Assembly: GCA_002426015.1 (NCBI GenBank)
Contig: DINS01000008.1
Coordinates: forward strand, 1-64,000
Length of the DNA stretch: 64,000 nt
Source of the DNA: Flavobacteriaceae bacterium UBA5534
GTDB taxonomy: Bacteria; Bacteroidota; Bacteroidia; Flavobacteriales; Flavobacteriaceae
Reading direction: 5' to 3'
Under the pieces are notes generated by a model, which had not been told where the DNA came from, did no database searches, and saw only the letters and a program-made list of their open reading frames with translations. This document shows positions 8,006 through 17,055 of this stretch, piece by piece. A program made the translations under genes and the position numbers. Position 1 is the first letter of the stretch. Each line of letters opens with the position of its first letter.

Positions 8006-10013
8006 AGCTAAAAAATAATTGTCTAATTGCTACAGTTTGATTAGGATATACAGCCCAAAGCCTGTTTCTTAAGTCTTCTGCATTATTTATATTGCCTGTC
8101 AGCTCATTGAAAATTGGTGCTAAATTAAACTCATTAATATTTGAGATATTAACATTATCAACAATGTCATTTACATAATCTCCATCACCTTCAAAATGTA
8201 ATGATAAAGCATCTCCTGAACTACTAACATTTTCAGTATGATTATCTAACAAATCCCACATAATACCATGTAAAAACCAGCTTCTGTCATCAAACCTTTC
8301 GTCTGTCATTGGTCTGTCATACACATCAAAATTTTCCATTAAGTTTTCAATGCTATTAGTGTTATAGAAATTTAGCTGTAATGCAGCATCCATATATGCT
8401 TTACCGTAATGAAACGTTGTTATCTTAAATTCTGTTAAAGTTGCCCAACCTTCAGTAAGACCAATACGAGCACCTGCTTCTAACGTTGGTTGACTTCCAT
8501 TCATATAAGGGTCGTCATATGCAGTACTATTACTTAACTCATTAGCAAAAATATTTGCCCAAAAGAAGGCACCAGCTTTTTTGGCATGTGAATAGTGACC
8601 AGACTCATGAAATATAAGCTGATGAATTAATACTGTATTAATCCTTGAACTTTCTGAAACTTTCTTATTCTTTAAACCTTGATAAATTTGGTCAGGTCTT
8701 AACCTCCTTGGTAATAAACTAATACCTGCATAAATACTTGCATTAGTAATTTGATCCCAGACATTAGATTGCGTCCCACCAAGAATATCTGCCATAGCCG
8801 CTAAATCTGGCCAATGATAAAGCATTGGTGTTACAGAAGAGTTGCCTTTTGCAAAAGTCCAAACATTTGCATAGCTTATAGTTTCATTAATACCATTAGC
8901 ATTACAATAATCCACATATCGTCTTAATCCGTTATGAGTTGTGCCCTTAAACCAAAGGTGACCACCTTGTAAATCGACGCCAAAAAGACCTTGATGTGGC
9001 TCGGTATAACCAATATTTTTAGTTCTGTTATTATTATTCCTTGTTAAGGTCATCACATGGTCAGAAACCCATAATCCTAAAATTTCATTCCAAGTTTTTC
9101 TTATGGTCGCAGTATACCCTCTCCATTTTGCTCTTATACGTACTTTACCTCTATATCGTTGATTTGATGTAAAATTACCATTGTTGTCTGTATACACATA
9201 ATGCCACCACAAACTACGACCTATACTTATTTTGGCTTTCATTAATGGATCCATTGTGTTACTATCAGTATTTTGAATATTGATTGTGCCTTCAGGTCTG
9301 AACTTTCGCCCAAATAGTCTGTAGTTTCCTTCGATTAGAGATTCGTTTAAGTAGTCTGGCAGGTCATCAATACTCAACGCTTCTCCAATATCTGCTATAA
9401 TATCCTCTTGCCAATCTGCAAATACTAAAGCAACAGTTTCTACATCGACCTCATCATCAGTTGGCTTATAAAGATTATCAATTACTTGATAAGGCAAACC
9501 AGAAGGTAATTGATAGCCAACAGGAATGACTGTATATGCTGGATAATACAAATCGGTTTCTGATGTTGGCTCTACATAATAATCGCCTTCTTTAATAATT
9601 TCATAATCTAAAGGATAATCTTGCAAAACAGGTGCATCGACATCATCGCTTTTGTCTAAATTATCTAAAAAAGATAACTGCTTTTCGTTTGTAGGTAGTA
9701 TTTTGATATACTTATGAGTTGCAGTTACTACACGCTTTTTAAAAGGTGTATTTGGTACTTTGGCATTGTAGTAATCAAATGCAGCTTGCATATTAGAAAC
9801 AGTGTAAGGGTTTTCCAATTTTTCGCCTAATACAATGAGTGAATGAATATCAGGTTTATCGTTTTCTAAAAGTCTCGAAGCGTCATTAGAGTTTTCAGTT
9901 TTTTGTGCATCAGTATCGCTTACTGATTCTTCAAGGTCATTGCTGCATCCAAAAATTAGGATGCATAGTAATAGGTAGCGTAGCGTAGCAAAAGTTAAAA
10001 AGCTTTTTGTCAT
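7995..10013 (-). CDS. Lipoprotein with HExxH metalloprotease motif
   Basis: 672 aa from the ATG at 10013 (an upstream in-frame codon would add 21 residues without a signal peptide). The lipobox ILIFGC places the anchor at Cys23. The N-terminal half is acidic and without known domains. At 469-473 HESGH is an HExxH zinc motif, and EGWATLTE near 521 supplies a glutamate at a distance compatible with a third zinc ligand, as in gluzincin-type peptidases. Surface or periplasmic protease activity is therefore inferred. The downstream small lipoprotein gene overlaps it by 11 nt. Confidence 0.72.
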   Translation of the reverse strand: MTKSFLTFATLRYLLLCILIFGCSNDLEESVSDTDAQKTENSNDASRLLENDKPDIHSLIVLGEKLENPYTVSNMQAAFDYYNAKVPNTPFKKRVVTATHKYIKILPTNEKQLSFLDNLDKSDDVDAPVLQDYPLDYEIIKEGDYYVEPTSETDLYYPAYTVIPVGYQLPSGLPYQVIDNLYKPTDDEVDVETVALVFADWQEDIIADIGEALSIDDLPDYLNESLIEGNYRLFGRKFRPEGTINIQNTDSNTMDPLMKAKISIGRSLWWHYVYTDNNGNFTSNQRYRGKVRIRAKWRGYTATIRKTWNEILGLWVSDHVMTLTRNNNNRTKNIGYTEPHQGLFGVDLQGGHLWFKGTTHNGLRRYVDYCNANGINETISYANVWTFAKGNSSVTPMLYHWPDLAAMADILGGTQSNVWDQITNASIYAGISLLPRRLRPDQIYQGLKNKKVSESSRINTVLIHQLIFHESGHYSHAKKAGAFFWANIFANELSNSTAYDDPYMNGSQPTLEAGARIGLTEGWATLTEFKITTFHYGKAYMDAALQLNFYNTNSIENLMENFDVYDRPMTDERFDDRSWFLHGIMWDLLDNHTENVSSSGDALSLHFEGDGDYVNDIVDNVNISNINEFNLAPIFNELTGNINNAEDLRNRLWAVYPNQTVAIRQLFFSYGY

Positions 10014-10101
10014 AAAATAAGATTTAAGGTTAAAATTTATTTGGCGAATGTAGTAAGAAAAATAACACCTTGACAAAAAATATTTTTAATTCGATGAATG
10101 G

Positions 10102-11652
10102 TTAAAACGGCACATCATTGTCCTCATCGTCATCTTGGACTGGAGGTTCAAAAGCATCACTTGGCGAAGGGAAATGGCTTGTTTTAAACGTATCGTCATT
10201 GGCAGCAGCATTCATTTTGCTATGAAACTCTCCAAAAGGTGTATCAAAATCATCAAGATTGTCAAACTTACCAAGATGGCCAATAAACTTTAAACGGATG
10301 TTTTCCAAGCCTCCATTTCGGTGTTTGGCCACAATAAACTCTGCCTGTCCTTCAGTTGGTGTATGTTCTTCATCATCCCATTCGTCAATTTTGTAGTATT
10401 CTGGACGATAGATAAACGATACAATATCAGCATCTTGCTCAATAGCTCCAGATTCACGAAGGTCAGATAGTAATGGTCGTTTGCTTCCACCACGTGTTTC
10501 TACAGCACGAGATAATTGTGAAAGCGCAATCACTGGAATGCTCAACTCTTTTGCCAATGCTTTGAGGTTACGCGAAATGGTCGAAATTTCTTGCTCTCTA
10601 TTTCCTCCTCCTTTTTGGCTACCTCCTGCAGTCATCAACTGTAAATAATCTATCACAATCATCTTAATGCCATATTGGGATGCCAAACGTCGTGCTTTGG
10701 CACGAAGATCGAATATCGATAATGAAGGTGTGTCATCAATAAACAAAGGGGCTTTTTCTAATGTTTTCACTTTTACATTAAGCTGTTCCCACTCATGTTT
10801 TTCGAGTTTGCCTGTACGCAGTTTTTCAGAAGATAATCCTGTTTCACTCGAAATCAAACGTGTAATCAACTGCACAGACGACATCTCTAAAGAGAAAAAT
10901 GCTACAGGGATATTACTGTTAACTGCAATATTACGAGCCATCGATAAGGTCAAGGCTGTTTTACCCATACCAGGACGAGCCGCAACAATAATTAAATCAC
11001 TTTCTTGCCAACCAGAGGTCAACTTGTCTAATTTGGTAAATCCTGAAGGAATACCGCTCAATCCTTCTTTATTGGAAATATCTTCAATTTTCTTTTTTGC
11101 TTGGATTACCAAACTTTGAGCTGTTTCGGTCGATTTTTTGATGTTTCCTTGGGTGACTTCATACAGTTTTGCTTCAGCAGTGTCCAGCAAATCGAAAACA
11201 TCTCTGGTTTCGTCATAGGCCTCTTCAATAATTTCGCTCGAAATTTTGATCAAACTTCGTTGAATATATTTTTGAAGAATGATACGAGCATGAAACTCAA
11301 TATGTGCTGAAGAAGATACACGTTGGGTTAAAGAAATGAGGTAAAAATCGCCTCCGACCAAATCTAATTTTGCGTCTTTTTTGAGCTGGCTTGAAACGGT
11401 TAATAAGTCAACAGGTTCACTGTTTTCAAATAATTTGAAAATAGCCTCAAAGATATGTTTGTGAGCATCTTTGTAAAAAGCATCAGGACTTAAAATGTCG
11501 ATGACCTCATCAACACCTTTTTTGTCAATCATCATTGCTCCAAGCACAACTTCTTCTAAATCAATAGCTTGCGGCGGAATTTTTCCTTTTTCCAATCTGA
11601 TGATGGTGCTTTTGTCGACTTTATAGCCTTGTATTTGGTTTGGTTGTTTCAT
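10102..11652 (-). CDS. dnaB: Replicative DNA helicase DnaB
   Basis: Hexameric 5'-3' helicase at the replication fork. 516 aa: N-terminal domain (residues about 25-130, IDLEEVVLGAMMIDK), linker helices, and a RecA-like C-terminal ATPase with Walker A ARPGMGKT (225-232), IVIDYLQLM and the LSRAVETRGGSKRPLLSDLRESGAIEQDAD region. No intein. The C-terminal tail is acidic (QDDDEDNDVPF). Monocistronic; a cluster of TGTTAA/TTAACA motifs lies just upstream. Confidence 0.97.
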   Translation of the reverse strand: MKQPNQIQGYKVDKSTIIRLEKGKIPPQAIDLEEVVLGAMMIDKKGVDEVIDILSPDAFYKDAHKHIFEAIFKLFENSEPVDLLTVSSQLKKDAKLDLVGGDFYLISLTQRVSSSAHIEFHARIILQKYIQRSLIKISSEIIEEAYDETRDVFDLLDTAEAKLYEVTQGNIKKSTETAQSLVIQAKKKIEDISNKEGLSGIPSGFTKLDKLTSGWQESDLIIVAARPGMGKTALTLSMARNIAVNSNIPVAFFSLEMSSVQLITRLISSETGLSSEKLRTGKLEKHEWEQLNVKVKTLEKAPLFIDDTPSLSIFDLRAKARRLASQYGIKMIVIDYLQLMTAGGSQKGGGNREQEISTISRNLKALAKELSIPVIALSQLSRAVETRGGSKRPLLSDLRESGAIEQDADIVSFIYRPEYYKIDEWDDEEHTPTEGQAEFIVAKHRNGGLENIRLKFIGHLGKFDNLDDFDTPFGEFHSKMNAAANDDTFKTSHFPSPSDAFEPPVQDDDEDNDVPF

Positions 11653-11672
11653 TAGTGCGAAAGTAAATAAAT

Positions 11673-11757
11673 TGTTAAGATAACGCTCTTTTTTGAGTCG
11701 CCGAATCTTAACAGTTCATCAACAATTTAACTGTTAATAACTTCATTTTATTGTTAA
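11673..11757. promoter_or_regulatory. TGTTAA motif cluster upstream of dnaB
   Basis: TGTTAA occurs at 11673-11678, 11732-11737 and 11752-11757 and as TTAACA at 11708-11713. Two of the copies form a 9-bp inverted repeat, TTAACAGTT (11708-11716) and AACTGTTAA (11729-11737). The region lies 21-105 nt upstream of the dnaB start. It may be a protein-binding region for dnaB control; low sequence complexity makes chance a real alternative. Confidence 0.4.
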
Positions 11758-11764
11758 TAGCGAT

Positions 11765-11795
11765 AAAAAAAACCGAAGCACACCACTTCAGTTTT
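11765..11795 (-). terminator. Terminator after accA
   Basis: GAAG (11775-11778) pairs with CTTC (11786-11789), and after one C-A mismatch the stem continues through AAC/GTT. On the minus strand a run of T follows (complement of the A-run at 11765-11772). It lies 25 nt beyond the accA stop. Confidence 0.6.
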
Positions 11796-11819
11796 AGTTT
11801 ATATGTGATTATGTAAGGA

Positions 11820-12773
11820 TTACCCTTTAAAAACTCCCATATCAGCATATTTTTCCATACGCTGTTTTACCAATTCTTTTGGTGATAAGTTTTTAAGTTC
11901 TTCATAATTTTTAGCAATGGCATCTCTTACTGTCAAGAAAGTGGTTTCTCTATCAGTATGAGCACCTCCAAGTGGTTCTTTAATGATATCATCCACCAAT
12001 TTGAGTTTTTTCATATCAGGAGCGGTCAACTTTAATGCTTCAGCCGCTTGCTCTTTATACTCCCAACTGCGCCATAAAATAGATGAACACGATTCTGGAG
12101 AAATCACAGAATACCAAGTGTTTTCCAACATCAACACCTTGTCGCCTACTCCAATTCCCAATGCACCACCAGAAGCACCTTCGCCAATAATGACGCAAAT
12201 AATTGGCACTTTAAGACGTGTCATTTCAAGTATGTTACGAGCAATGGCTTCACCTTGGCCTCGTTCTTCAGCTTCTAGTCCTGGATAGGCACCTGGAGTA
12301 TCAATTAATGTGACCACAGGAATATTGAACTTTTCAGCAGATTTCATCAATCGCAATGCCTTGCGATAGCCTTCTGGGTTTGGCATACCAAAATTTCGGT
12401 ATTGTCTTGTTTTGGTATTATATCCTTTTTGTTGACCAACAAACATATAGGTTTGGTCGCCAATTTTTCCAAGACCACCTATCATTGCCTTGTCGTCTTT
12501 TACGTTTCTGTCGCCATGTAGCTCTAAAAATGAATCGCCACAAAGTGCTCTTACGTAGTCTAATGTATAGGGTCTATTTGGATGTCTTGACAATTGCACA
12601 CGTTGCCAAGCTGTTAGGTTTTTGTAAATGTCTTTTTTAGTTGCTATCAGCTTCTTTTCTATCTGTTTGCAAGTTTCGGTAACATCAACATCACTTTCTT
12701 CACCAATGACTTGACATTTTTCCAGTTGCTCTTGTAGTTCTTTAATGGGAAGCTCAAACTCTAGATATTCCAT
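11820..12773 (-). CDS. accA: Acetyl-CoA carboxylase carboxyltransferase subunit alpha
   Basis: Transfers the carboxyl group from biotin to acetyl-CoA to give malonyl-CoA in fatty acid synthesis. 317 aa, normal length, with LSRHPNRPYTLDYV near residue 65, DTPGAYPGLEAEERGQGEAIA and GEGASGGALGIGVGDKVLMLENTWYSVISPE, the oxyanion-hole and carboxybiotin-binding signatures. The beta subunit gene is not in the window. Monocistronic. Confidence 0.97.
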   Translation of the reverse strand: MEYLEFELPIKELQEQLEKCQVIGEESDVDVTETCKQIEKKLIATKKDIYKNLTAWQRVQLSRHPNRPYTLDYVRALCGDSFLELHGDRNVKDDKAMIGGLGKIGDQTYMFVGQQKGYNTKTRQYRNFGMPNPEGYRKALRLMKSAEKFNIPVVTLIDTPGAYPGLEAEERGQGEAIARNILEMTRLKVPIICVIIGEGASGGALGIGVGDKVLMLENTWYSVISPESCSSILWRSWEYKEQAAEALKLTAPDMKKLKLVDDIIKEPLGGAHTDRETTFLTVRDAIAKNYEELKNLSPKELVKQRMEKYADMGVFKG

Positions 12774-12920
12774 AGAATTTTAAGATTAGTTATTAGTTTA
12801 GTGTACAAACCTACATAATTTTTTTTGTTTCAGATTAAGAAAACAAAATGAAAAAAAATTGTAAAAGGTATCTCACTGACAATCAATCAAAGTTAAGAAT
12901 TAATTAAGGAATTATAAAAC

Positions 12921-13835
12921 TTATGTGGTTTTAGTTGTCGTCAATTCTTTCTTCTTCCCAAATTTTGAGTTTTTTAAAATCCCATCTAAAAGTACAGTCA
13001 GCAATATCAAAATCGCGCCATAATAAAATTGAGGGCTCATGGTTTCGGTCAACGGAAAAAGTATCAAGGCCAAAGTAATGCCATAAACAGGCTCCAAATT
13101 ATAGGTGAGAATGACTGTGTATGGACTCAAATATCGCATAACATGTACCGCACCAATGAATGCATAGGCAGTGCACACGGAAGCCAGGACAAACAAAAAC
13201 AGCCAATCAGAAGCTGACAATATAAAGAACTGGGTAGAAAAACCACCTCTAAAAATCAAAATAAACAAGGTAATAAAAGCCACACCACTTATAAACTCAT
13301 AATACGAAATAACTGTTGCACTGTGCTTTTCTATAAATTTACCATTTATCACAGCAAATAATGTGGAAAATAGTGCTGATGATATGCCGAGTAGAATACC
13401 GTTGATGTATTTGATTTCGCTTTGTGTGATTAAAAACACACCAACAATAACAATAATTCCGAAGAGTATCTCATACCAGATGATCCGTCTTTTATAGATT
13501 AAAGGCTCTATAAAAGAAGCAAAAAAAGCGCCAGTTGAAAACATCGCCAAAGTAATCGAGATATTGGACTGTTTGATGGCTTCAAAAAATGTGATCCAAT
13601 GCAATGCAATGATAACTCCTGCCGCAAAAAACTTAAGTTTATCGCGTAAATCAACCTTTATTTTAAGTTTTATTAGTTTGATATAGATAAACATCATTAC
13701 TCCAGCTATCAACATTCGATACCATACCAACGGAATGGAGCCAATAGAAATCAATTCGCCTAAAATAGCTGTAAAACCAGCAATAAACACTAAAAGATGA
13801 AGATGGAGATAGTTTTTGAGTTTAGCGTTTTGCAT
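12921..13835 (-). CDS. EamA/DMT family transporter
   Basis: 304 aa with about ten predicted membrane segments arranged as two EamA repeats (first half from HLHLLVFIAGFTAILGE, second from INGILLGISSALFSTLFAVINGKF). FASVCTAYAFIGAVHVMRYLSPYTVILTYNLEPVYG-like residues near 225-255 are the signature before the last helices. These are drug/metabolite exporters whose substrate cannot be read from sequence. Its start overlaps the end of the upstream LptF/LptG-like gene by 14 nt, so it is co-transcribed with that gene. Confidence 0.88.
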   Translation of the reverse strand: MQNAKLKNYLHLHLLVFIAGFTAILGELISIGSIPLVWYRMLIAGVMMFIYIKLIKLKIKVDLRDKLKFFAAGVIIALHWITFFEAIKQSNISITLAMFSTGAFFASFIEPLIYKRRIIWYEILFGIIVIVGVFLITQSEIKYINGILLGISSALFSTLFAVINGKFIEKHSATVISYYEFISGVAFITLFILIFRGGFSTQFFILSASDWLFLFVLASVCTAYAFIGAVHVMRYLSPYTVILTYNLEPVYGITLALILFPLTETMSPQFYYGAILILLTVLLDGILKNSKFGKKKELTTTKTT

Positions 13836-14901
13836 TGTACAAGAGATATATCGCTAAAATACCAAAAATGACATTAGGAAACCATACTGCTATCACTGGT
13901 GGAAAATCAGATTGAGAAGCCATAACTCCAAAAACCTTATCAAAAAACACAAACACCATAGCGATACATATCCCGAAAGCAAGATTGACTCCCATGCCAC
14001 CACGCCGTTTGATAGACGAAACCGCAACTGCTATAATCGTTAAAATGAAAACGGAAACTGGTAAGCTCCACTTTTTGTACAAAACCACCTCATAACGACC
14101 AATATTGGATGAACCTCGTTGTTTTTCTTTTTTTATAAAATCGTTCAATTCGTTATAAGGAAGTGTTTCAGCAATATATTCAACAGGTGTTAAATCTTCT
14201 AAATCAAACGAAAAAAGCGTATCTTTTCTCCTTGTTGTTTCGATAACATCGTTGTTGTCTCCAATTGTTCTTTTTACATAATTAAATAATCGATATGTGG
14301 TATCCTTTTCAATATATGCGATTGAAGCTGCAGAAATCTTATATCTTAACTTGTTACCTTCAAAATGTTCGTAAGTAAAATCATTACCGGTTTTTGAACC
14401 TATGTCAAACCTACTAACATAAATATAGTCATTATCATTAATCTGTCTATAGATGTTTTGAGTTTGTATAACCCCTTGATTACCAGTTTTTAAGTATTTA
14501 TAGGTGAATTGATTGAATCCTTTACTAGCCATTGGAGCCAAATATAAACCCAATACCAAAGCCAATATGGCGACAATGGTTGCGCCAATAAGATAAGGGC
14601 GCAAAAATCTTGAAAAAGATACTCCAGAACTTAAAAAGGCGACAATTTCGGTATTGTTTGCCAGTTTAGAAGTGAACCAAATCACTGATAAGAACAAAAA
14701 TAATGGAAACAAAAGATTGGCAAAATAGATTGTGAAATTTAAATAGTACATAGCTACTTCACCAAAAGGCACTTCGTTTTCTAAAATCTTACCAATTTTT
14801 TCAGCGAGGTTAACTGTTATCCCTATAGGAATGAATAACAATAACATCATTGAAAATGTAAGCAAATAACGTTTTAGTATGTACCAATCGAGAATTTTCA
14901 T
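13822..14901 (-). CDS. LptF/LptG family permease
   Basis: 359 aa inner-membrane protein of the YjgP/YjgQ family, part of the ABC complex that extracts lipopolysaccharide and sends it to the outer membrane. The family layout is visible: N-terminal DWYILKRYLLTF and three helices, a periplasmic beta-jellyroll domain (about residues 125-270) and three C-terminal helices with SSIKRRGGMGVNLAFGICIAMVFVFFD. Which of LptF or LptG it is cannot be decided. It starts 3 nt after the tgt stop and overlaps the EamA gene. Confidence 0.88.
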   Translation of the reverse strand: MKILDWYILKRYLLTFSMMLLLFIPIGITVNLAEKIGKILENEVPFGEVAMYYLNFTIYFANLLFPLFLFLSVIWFTSKLANNTEIVAFLSSGVSFSRFLRPYLIGATIVAILALVLGLYLAPMASKGFNQFTYKYLKTGNQGVIQTQNIYRQINDNDYIYVSRFDIGSKTGNDFTYEHFEGNKLRYKISAASIAYIEKDTTYRLFNYVKRTIGDNNDVIETTRRKDTLFSFDLEDLTPVEYIAETLPYNELNDFIKKEKQRGSSNIGRYEVVLYKKWSLPVSVFILTIIAVAVSSIKRRGGMGVNLAFGICIAMVFVFFDKVFGVMASQSDFPPVIAVWFPNVIFGILAIYLLYNAKR

Positions 14902-14904
14902 TCC

Positions 14905-16035
14905 TTACAAACGATTATCCATTTGTTTTACCATCATATCTTTCCATGCTCTAAAATCTCCTGCTAATATATGTTTTCTAGCCTCTCTAACCAACCATAA
15001 ATAGAATCCAAGATTATGTATTGTTGCTATTTGAGCACCCAATCGTTCATTTACAGTAAACAAATGACGTAAATAAGCTTTAGTATAATCTGTATCTACA
15101 AAGGTGATTCCCATCTCATCTACTGGAGAAAAATCAGCTTCCCATTTTTTATTTTTAATGTTAATTGAGCCATGTGCAGTAAATAACATGCCGTTTCTTG
15201 CATTTCGAGTTGGCATCACACAATCAAACATATCAATACCTAACGCAATATTTTCGAGAATATTGATTGGTGTTCCAACACCCATTAAGTATCTAGGCTT
15301 GTCATCTGGTAAGATTGCAGTAACAACTTCTGTCATTGCATACATTTCTTCAGCTGGTTCTCCAACAGACAATCCTCCAATAGCATTACCTTGAGCTCCT
15401 GCGTTTGCAATATATTCAGCAGATTGCTGGCGCAAATCTTTATAAGTACTTCCTTGAACAATTGGAAAAAACGTTTGCTCATAACCATATTTATAAGGCA
15501 ATTTATCAAGATGATTAATACATCTGTCCAACCAACGATGTGTCATATGCATACTACGTTGTGCATAACGATAATCACAAGGGTATGGTGTGCATTCATC
15601 AAATGCCATGATAATATCAGCACCTATTGTTCTCTGAATTTCCATGACGTTTTCTGGTGTAAACACGTGGTAACTACCATCAATGTGCGATTTGAATTTA
15701 ACACCTTCTTCTTTTATTTTTCTTCTTGATGACAAAGAATATACTTGATAACCACCTGAATCAGTCAGAATATTTCTATCCCAATTCATAAACTTGTGAA
15801 GTCCGCCTGCTTGCTCTAAAATAGCCGTCTGTGGTCGTAGATATAAATGATAAGTGTTTCCTAAAATAATATCAGGATTAATGTCATTTTTCAGCTCACG
15901 TTGATGTACTCCTTTTACAGAAGCAACTGTGCCAACAGGCATAAAAATAGGCGTTTCAATAACGCCATGATCTGTTGTCATTACTCCTGCTCTAGCCTTA
16001 CTTTGTGAGTCTTTAGCCTTTAATTCAAATTTCAT
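14905..16035 (-). CDS. tgt: Queuine tRNA-ribosyltransferase (no zinc cysteines)
   Basis: Exchanges guanine 34 for the queuosine precursor in GUN-anticodon tRNAs. 376 aa from the ATG at 16035; a TTG three codons upstream overlaps the promoter and is less likely. Catalytic motifs are present: DSGGYQVYSLS, IGGLSVGEP and DMFDCVMPTRNARNG. The zinc site typical of Tgt (C-x-C-x2-C before YxxAYLxHL) is missing: here the segment reads ITFVDTDYTKAYLRHL. I recall related Bacteroidota enzymes looking similar. First gene of tgt-lptF/G-EamA. Confidence 0.95.
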   Translation of the reverse strand: MKFELKAKDSQSKARAGVMTTDHGVIETPIFMPVGTVASVKGVHQRELKNDINPDIILGNTYHLYLRPQTAILEQAGGLHKFMNWDRNILTDSGGYQVYSLSSRRKIKEEGVKFKSHIDGSYHVFTPENVMEIQRTIGADIIMAFDECTPYPCDYRYAQRSMHMTHRWLDRCINHLDKLPYKYGYEQTFFPIVQGSTYKDLRQQSAEYIANAGAQGNAIGGLSVGEPAEEMYAMTEVVTAILPDDKPRYLMGVGTPINILENIALGIDMFDCVMPTRNARNGMLFTAHGSINIKNKKWEADFSPVDEMGITFVDTDYTKAYLRHLFTVNERLGAQIATIHNLGFYLWLVREARKHILAGDFRAWKDMMVKQMDNRL

Positions 16036-16039
16036 AGGT

Positions 16040-16047
16040 GGCAAAGA
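16040..16047 (-). promoter_or_regulatory. tgt -7 element close to the start codon
   Basis: TATCTTTG on the minus strand ends only 4 nt before the tgt ATG. Transcription would start at or very near the start codon, so the message may be leaderless or nearly so. No clear -33 TTG was found at ideal spacing. Confidence 0.5.
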
Positions 16048-16135
16048 TAAATAACTCTGTCACTTTGTTTCTTAATAAAATCAAAATTGTTAGCAAAACA
16101 GCAAAATTCGTTAATAAGTGCAGATAACCTATCTT

Positions 16136-16164
16136 TGTTTAAGCTTTATAAAACTTTATTTTTG
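16136..16164 (+). promoter_or_regulatory. Transketolase operon promoter
   Basis: TTG (16136-16138) and TATTTTTG (16157-16164) with 18 nt between, matching the Bacteroidota consensus, 26 nt before the ATG of the N-terminal transketolase subunit. The TTG is itself part of another TATCTTTG. Confidence 0.6.
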
Positions 16165-16190
16165 CAACTGAAAAAACTAACAGTAATTAT

Positions 16191-17036
16191 ATGTCAAACA
16201 CACAACAATTAGAAGATTTAGTCATTCAAGTAAGGAGAGATATCTTAAGAATGGTACACAAGGTTAATTCTGGTCATCCAGGAGGTTCATTAGGATGTGC
16301 AGAGTTTTTTGTTGCATTATTTAATGAAATCATGGACAGAAAAGAAGGATTCGATATGGATGGTATTGAAGAAGATCTTTTCTTCCTTTCTAATGGACAT
16401 ATTTCGCCAGTTTATTATAGTGTACTTGCCAGAGCAGGTTATTTTGAAATTGAAGAATTAAATACATTTCGATTAATAAATTCTCGTTTACAAGGGCATC
16501 CAACAACACATGAAGGATTACCAGGTGTAAGAATCGCTTCAGGATCACTTGGTCAAGGAATGAGTGTTGCCCTTGGAGCAGCGCAAGCAAAAAAATTGAA
16601 CAATGATAATCACCTAATATATAGCTTACATGGAGATGGCGAACTGCAAGAAGGCCAAAACTGGGAAGCTATCATGTATGCTGCTGCTAAAAAAGTAGAT
16701 AATATTATTAGTACTATTGATTTAAATGGACAGCAAATTGATGGCTCTACCGATGATGTATTACCAATGGGAAGCATTAAAGGAAAATTTGAAGCTTTTG
16801 GTTGGACAGTCATAGAAATAGAAGAAGGAAATAACATAAATGCCATTCTAAAAGGAATGGCTGATGCCAAATCTAAAACTGGGAAAGGTAAACCAGTTTG
16901 TGTGCTTCTAAAAACCGTTATGGGCAATGGAGTAGATTTTATGATGCATACACATGCTTGGCATGGAAAAGCACCAAATGATGAGCAATTAGCTATTGGT
17001 TTAGCTCAAAATGCTGAAACTTTAGGAGACTATTAA
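16191..17036 (+). CDS. Transketolase, N-terminal (TPP-binding) subunit
   Basis: 281 aa covering the thiamine-diphosphate half of transketolase: SGHPGGSLGCAEFFVALF near residue 28, and the TPP motif GDGELQEGQNWEAIMYAAAKK with the distal Asn in IDLNGQQIDG. The pyrimidine-binding half is encoded 19 nt downstream as a separate gene, a split arrangement common in Bacteroidota and Archaea. Together they act in the non-oxidative pentose phosphate pathway. Confidence 0.95.
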   Translation: MSNTQQLEDLVIQVRRDILRMVHKVNSGHPGGSLGCAEFFVALFNEIMDRKEGFDMDGIEEDLFFLSNGHISPVYYSVLARAGYFEIEELNTFRLINSRLQGHPTTHEGLPGVRIASGSLGQGMSVALGAAQAKKLNNDNHLIYSLHGDGELQEGQNWEAIMYAAAKKVDNIISTIDLNGQQIDGSTDDVLPMGSIKGKFEAFGWTVIEIEEGNNINAILKGMADAKSKTGKGKPVCVLLKTVMGNGVDFMMHTHAWHGKAPNDEQLAIGLAQNAETLGDY

Positions 17037-17055
17037 TCATCAATTAAAAAAACAA

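Noticed and set aside
10667..11119. 150-codon plus-strand frame inside dnaB
   Set aside because: Antisense shadow of the dnaB ATPase domain without any own start or family evidence.
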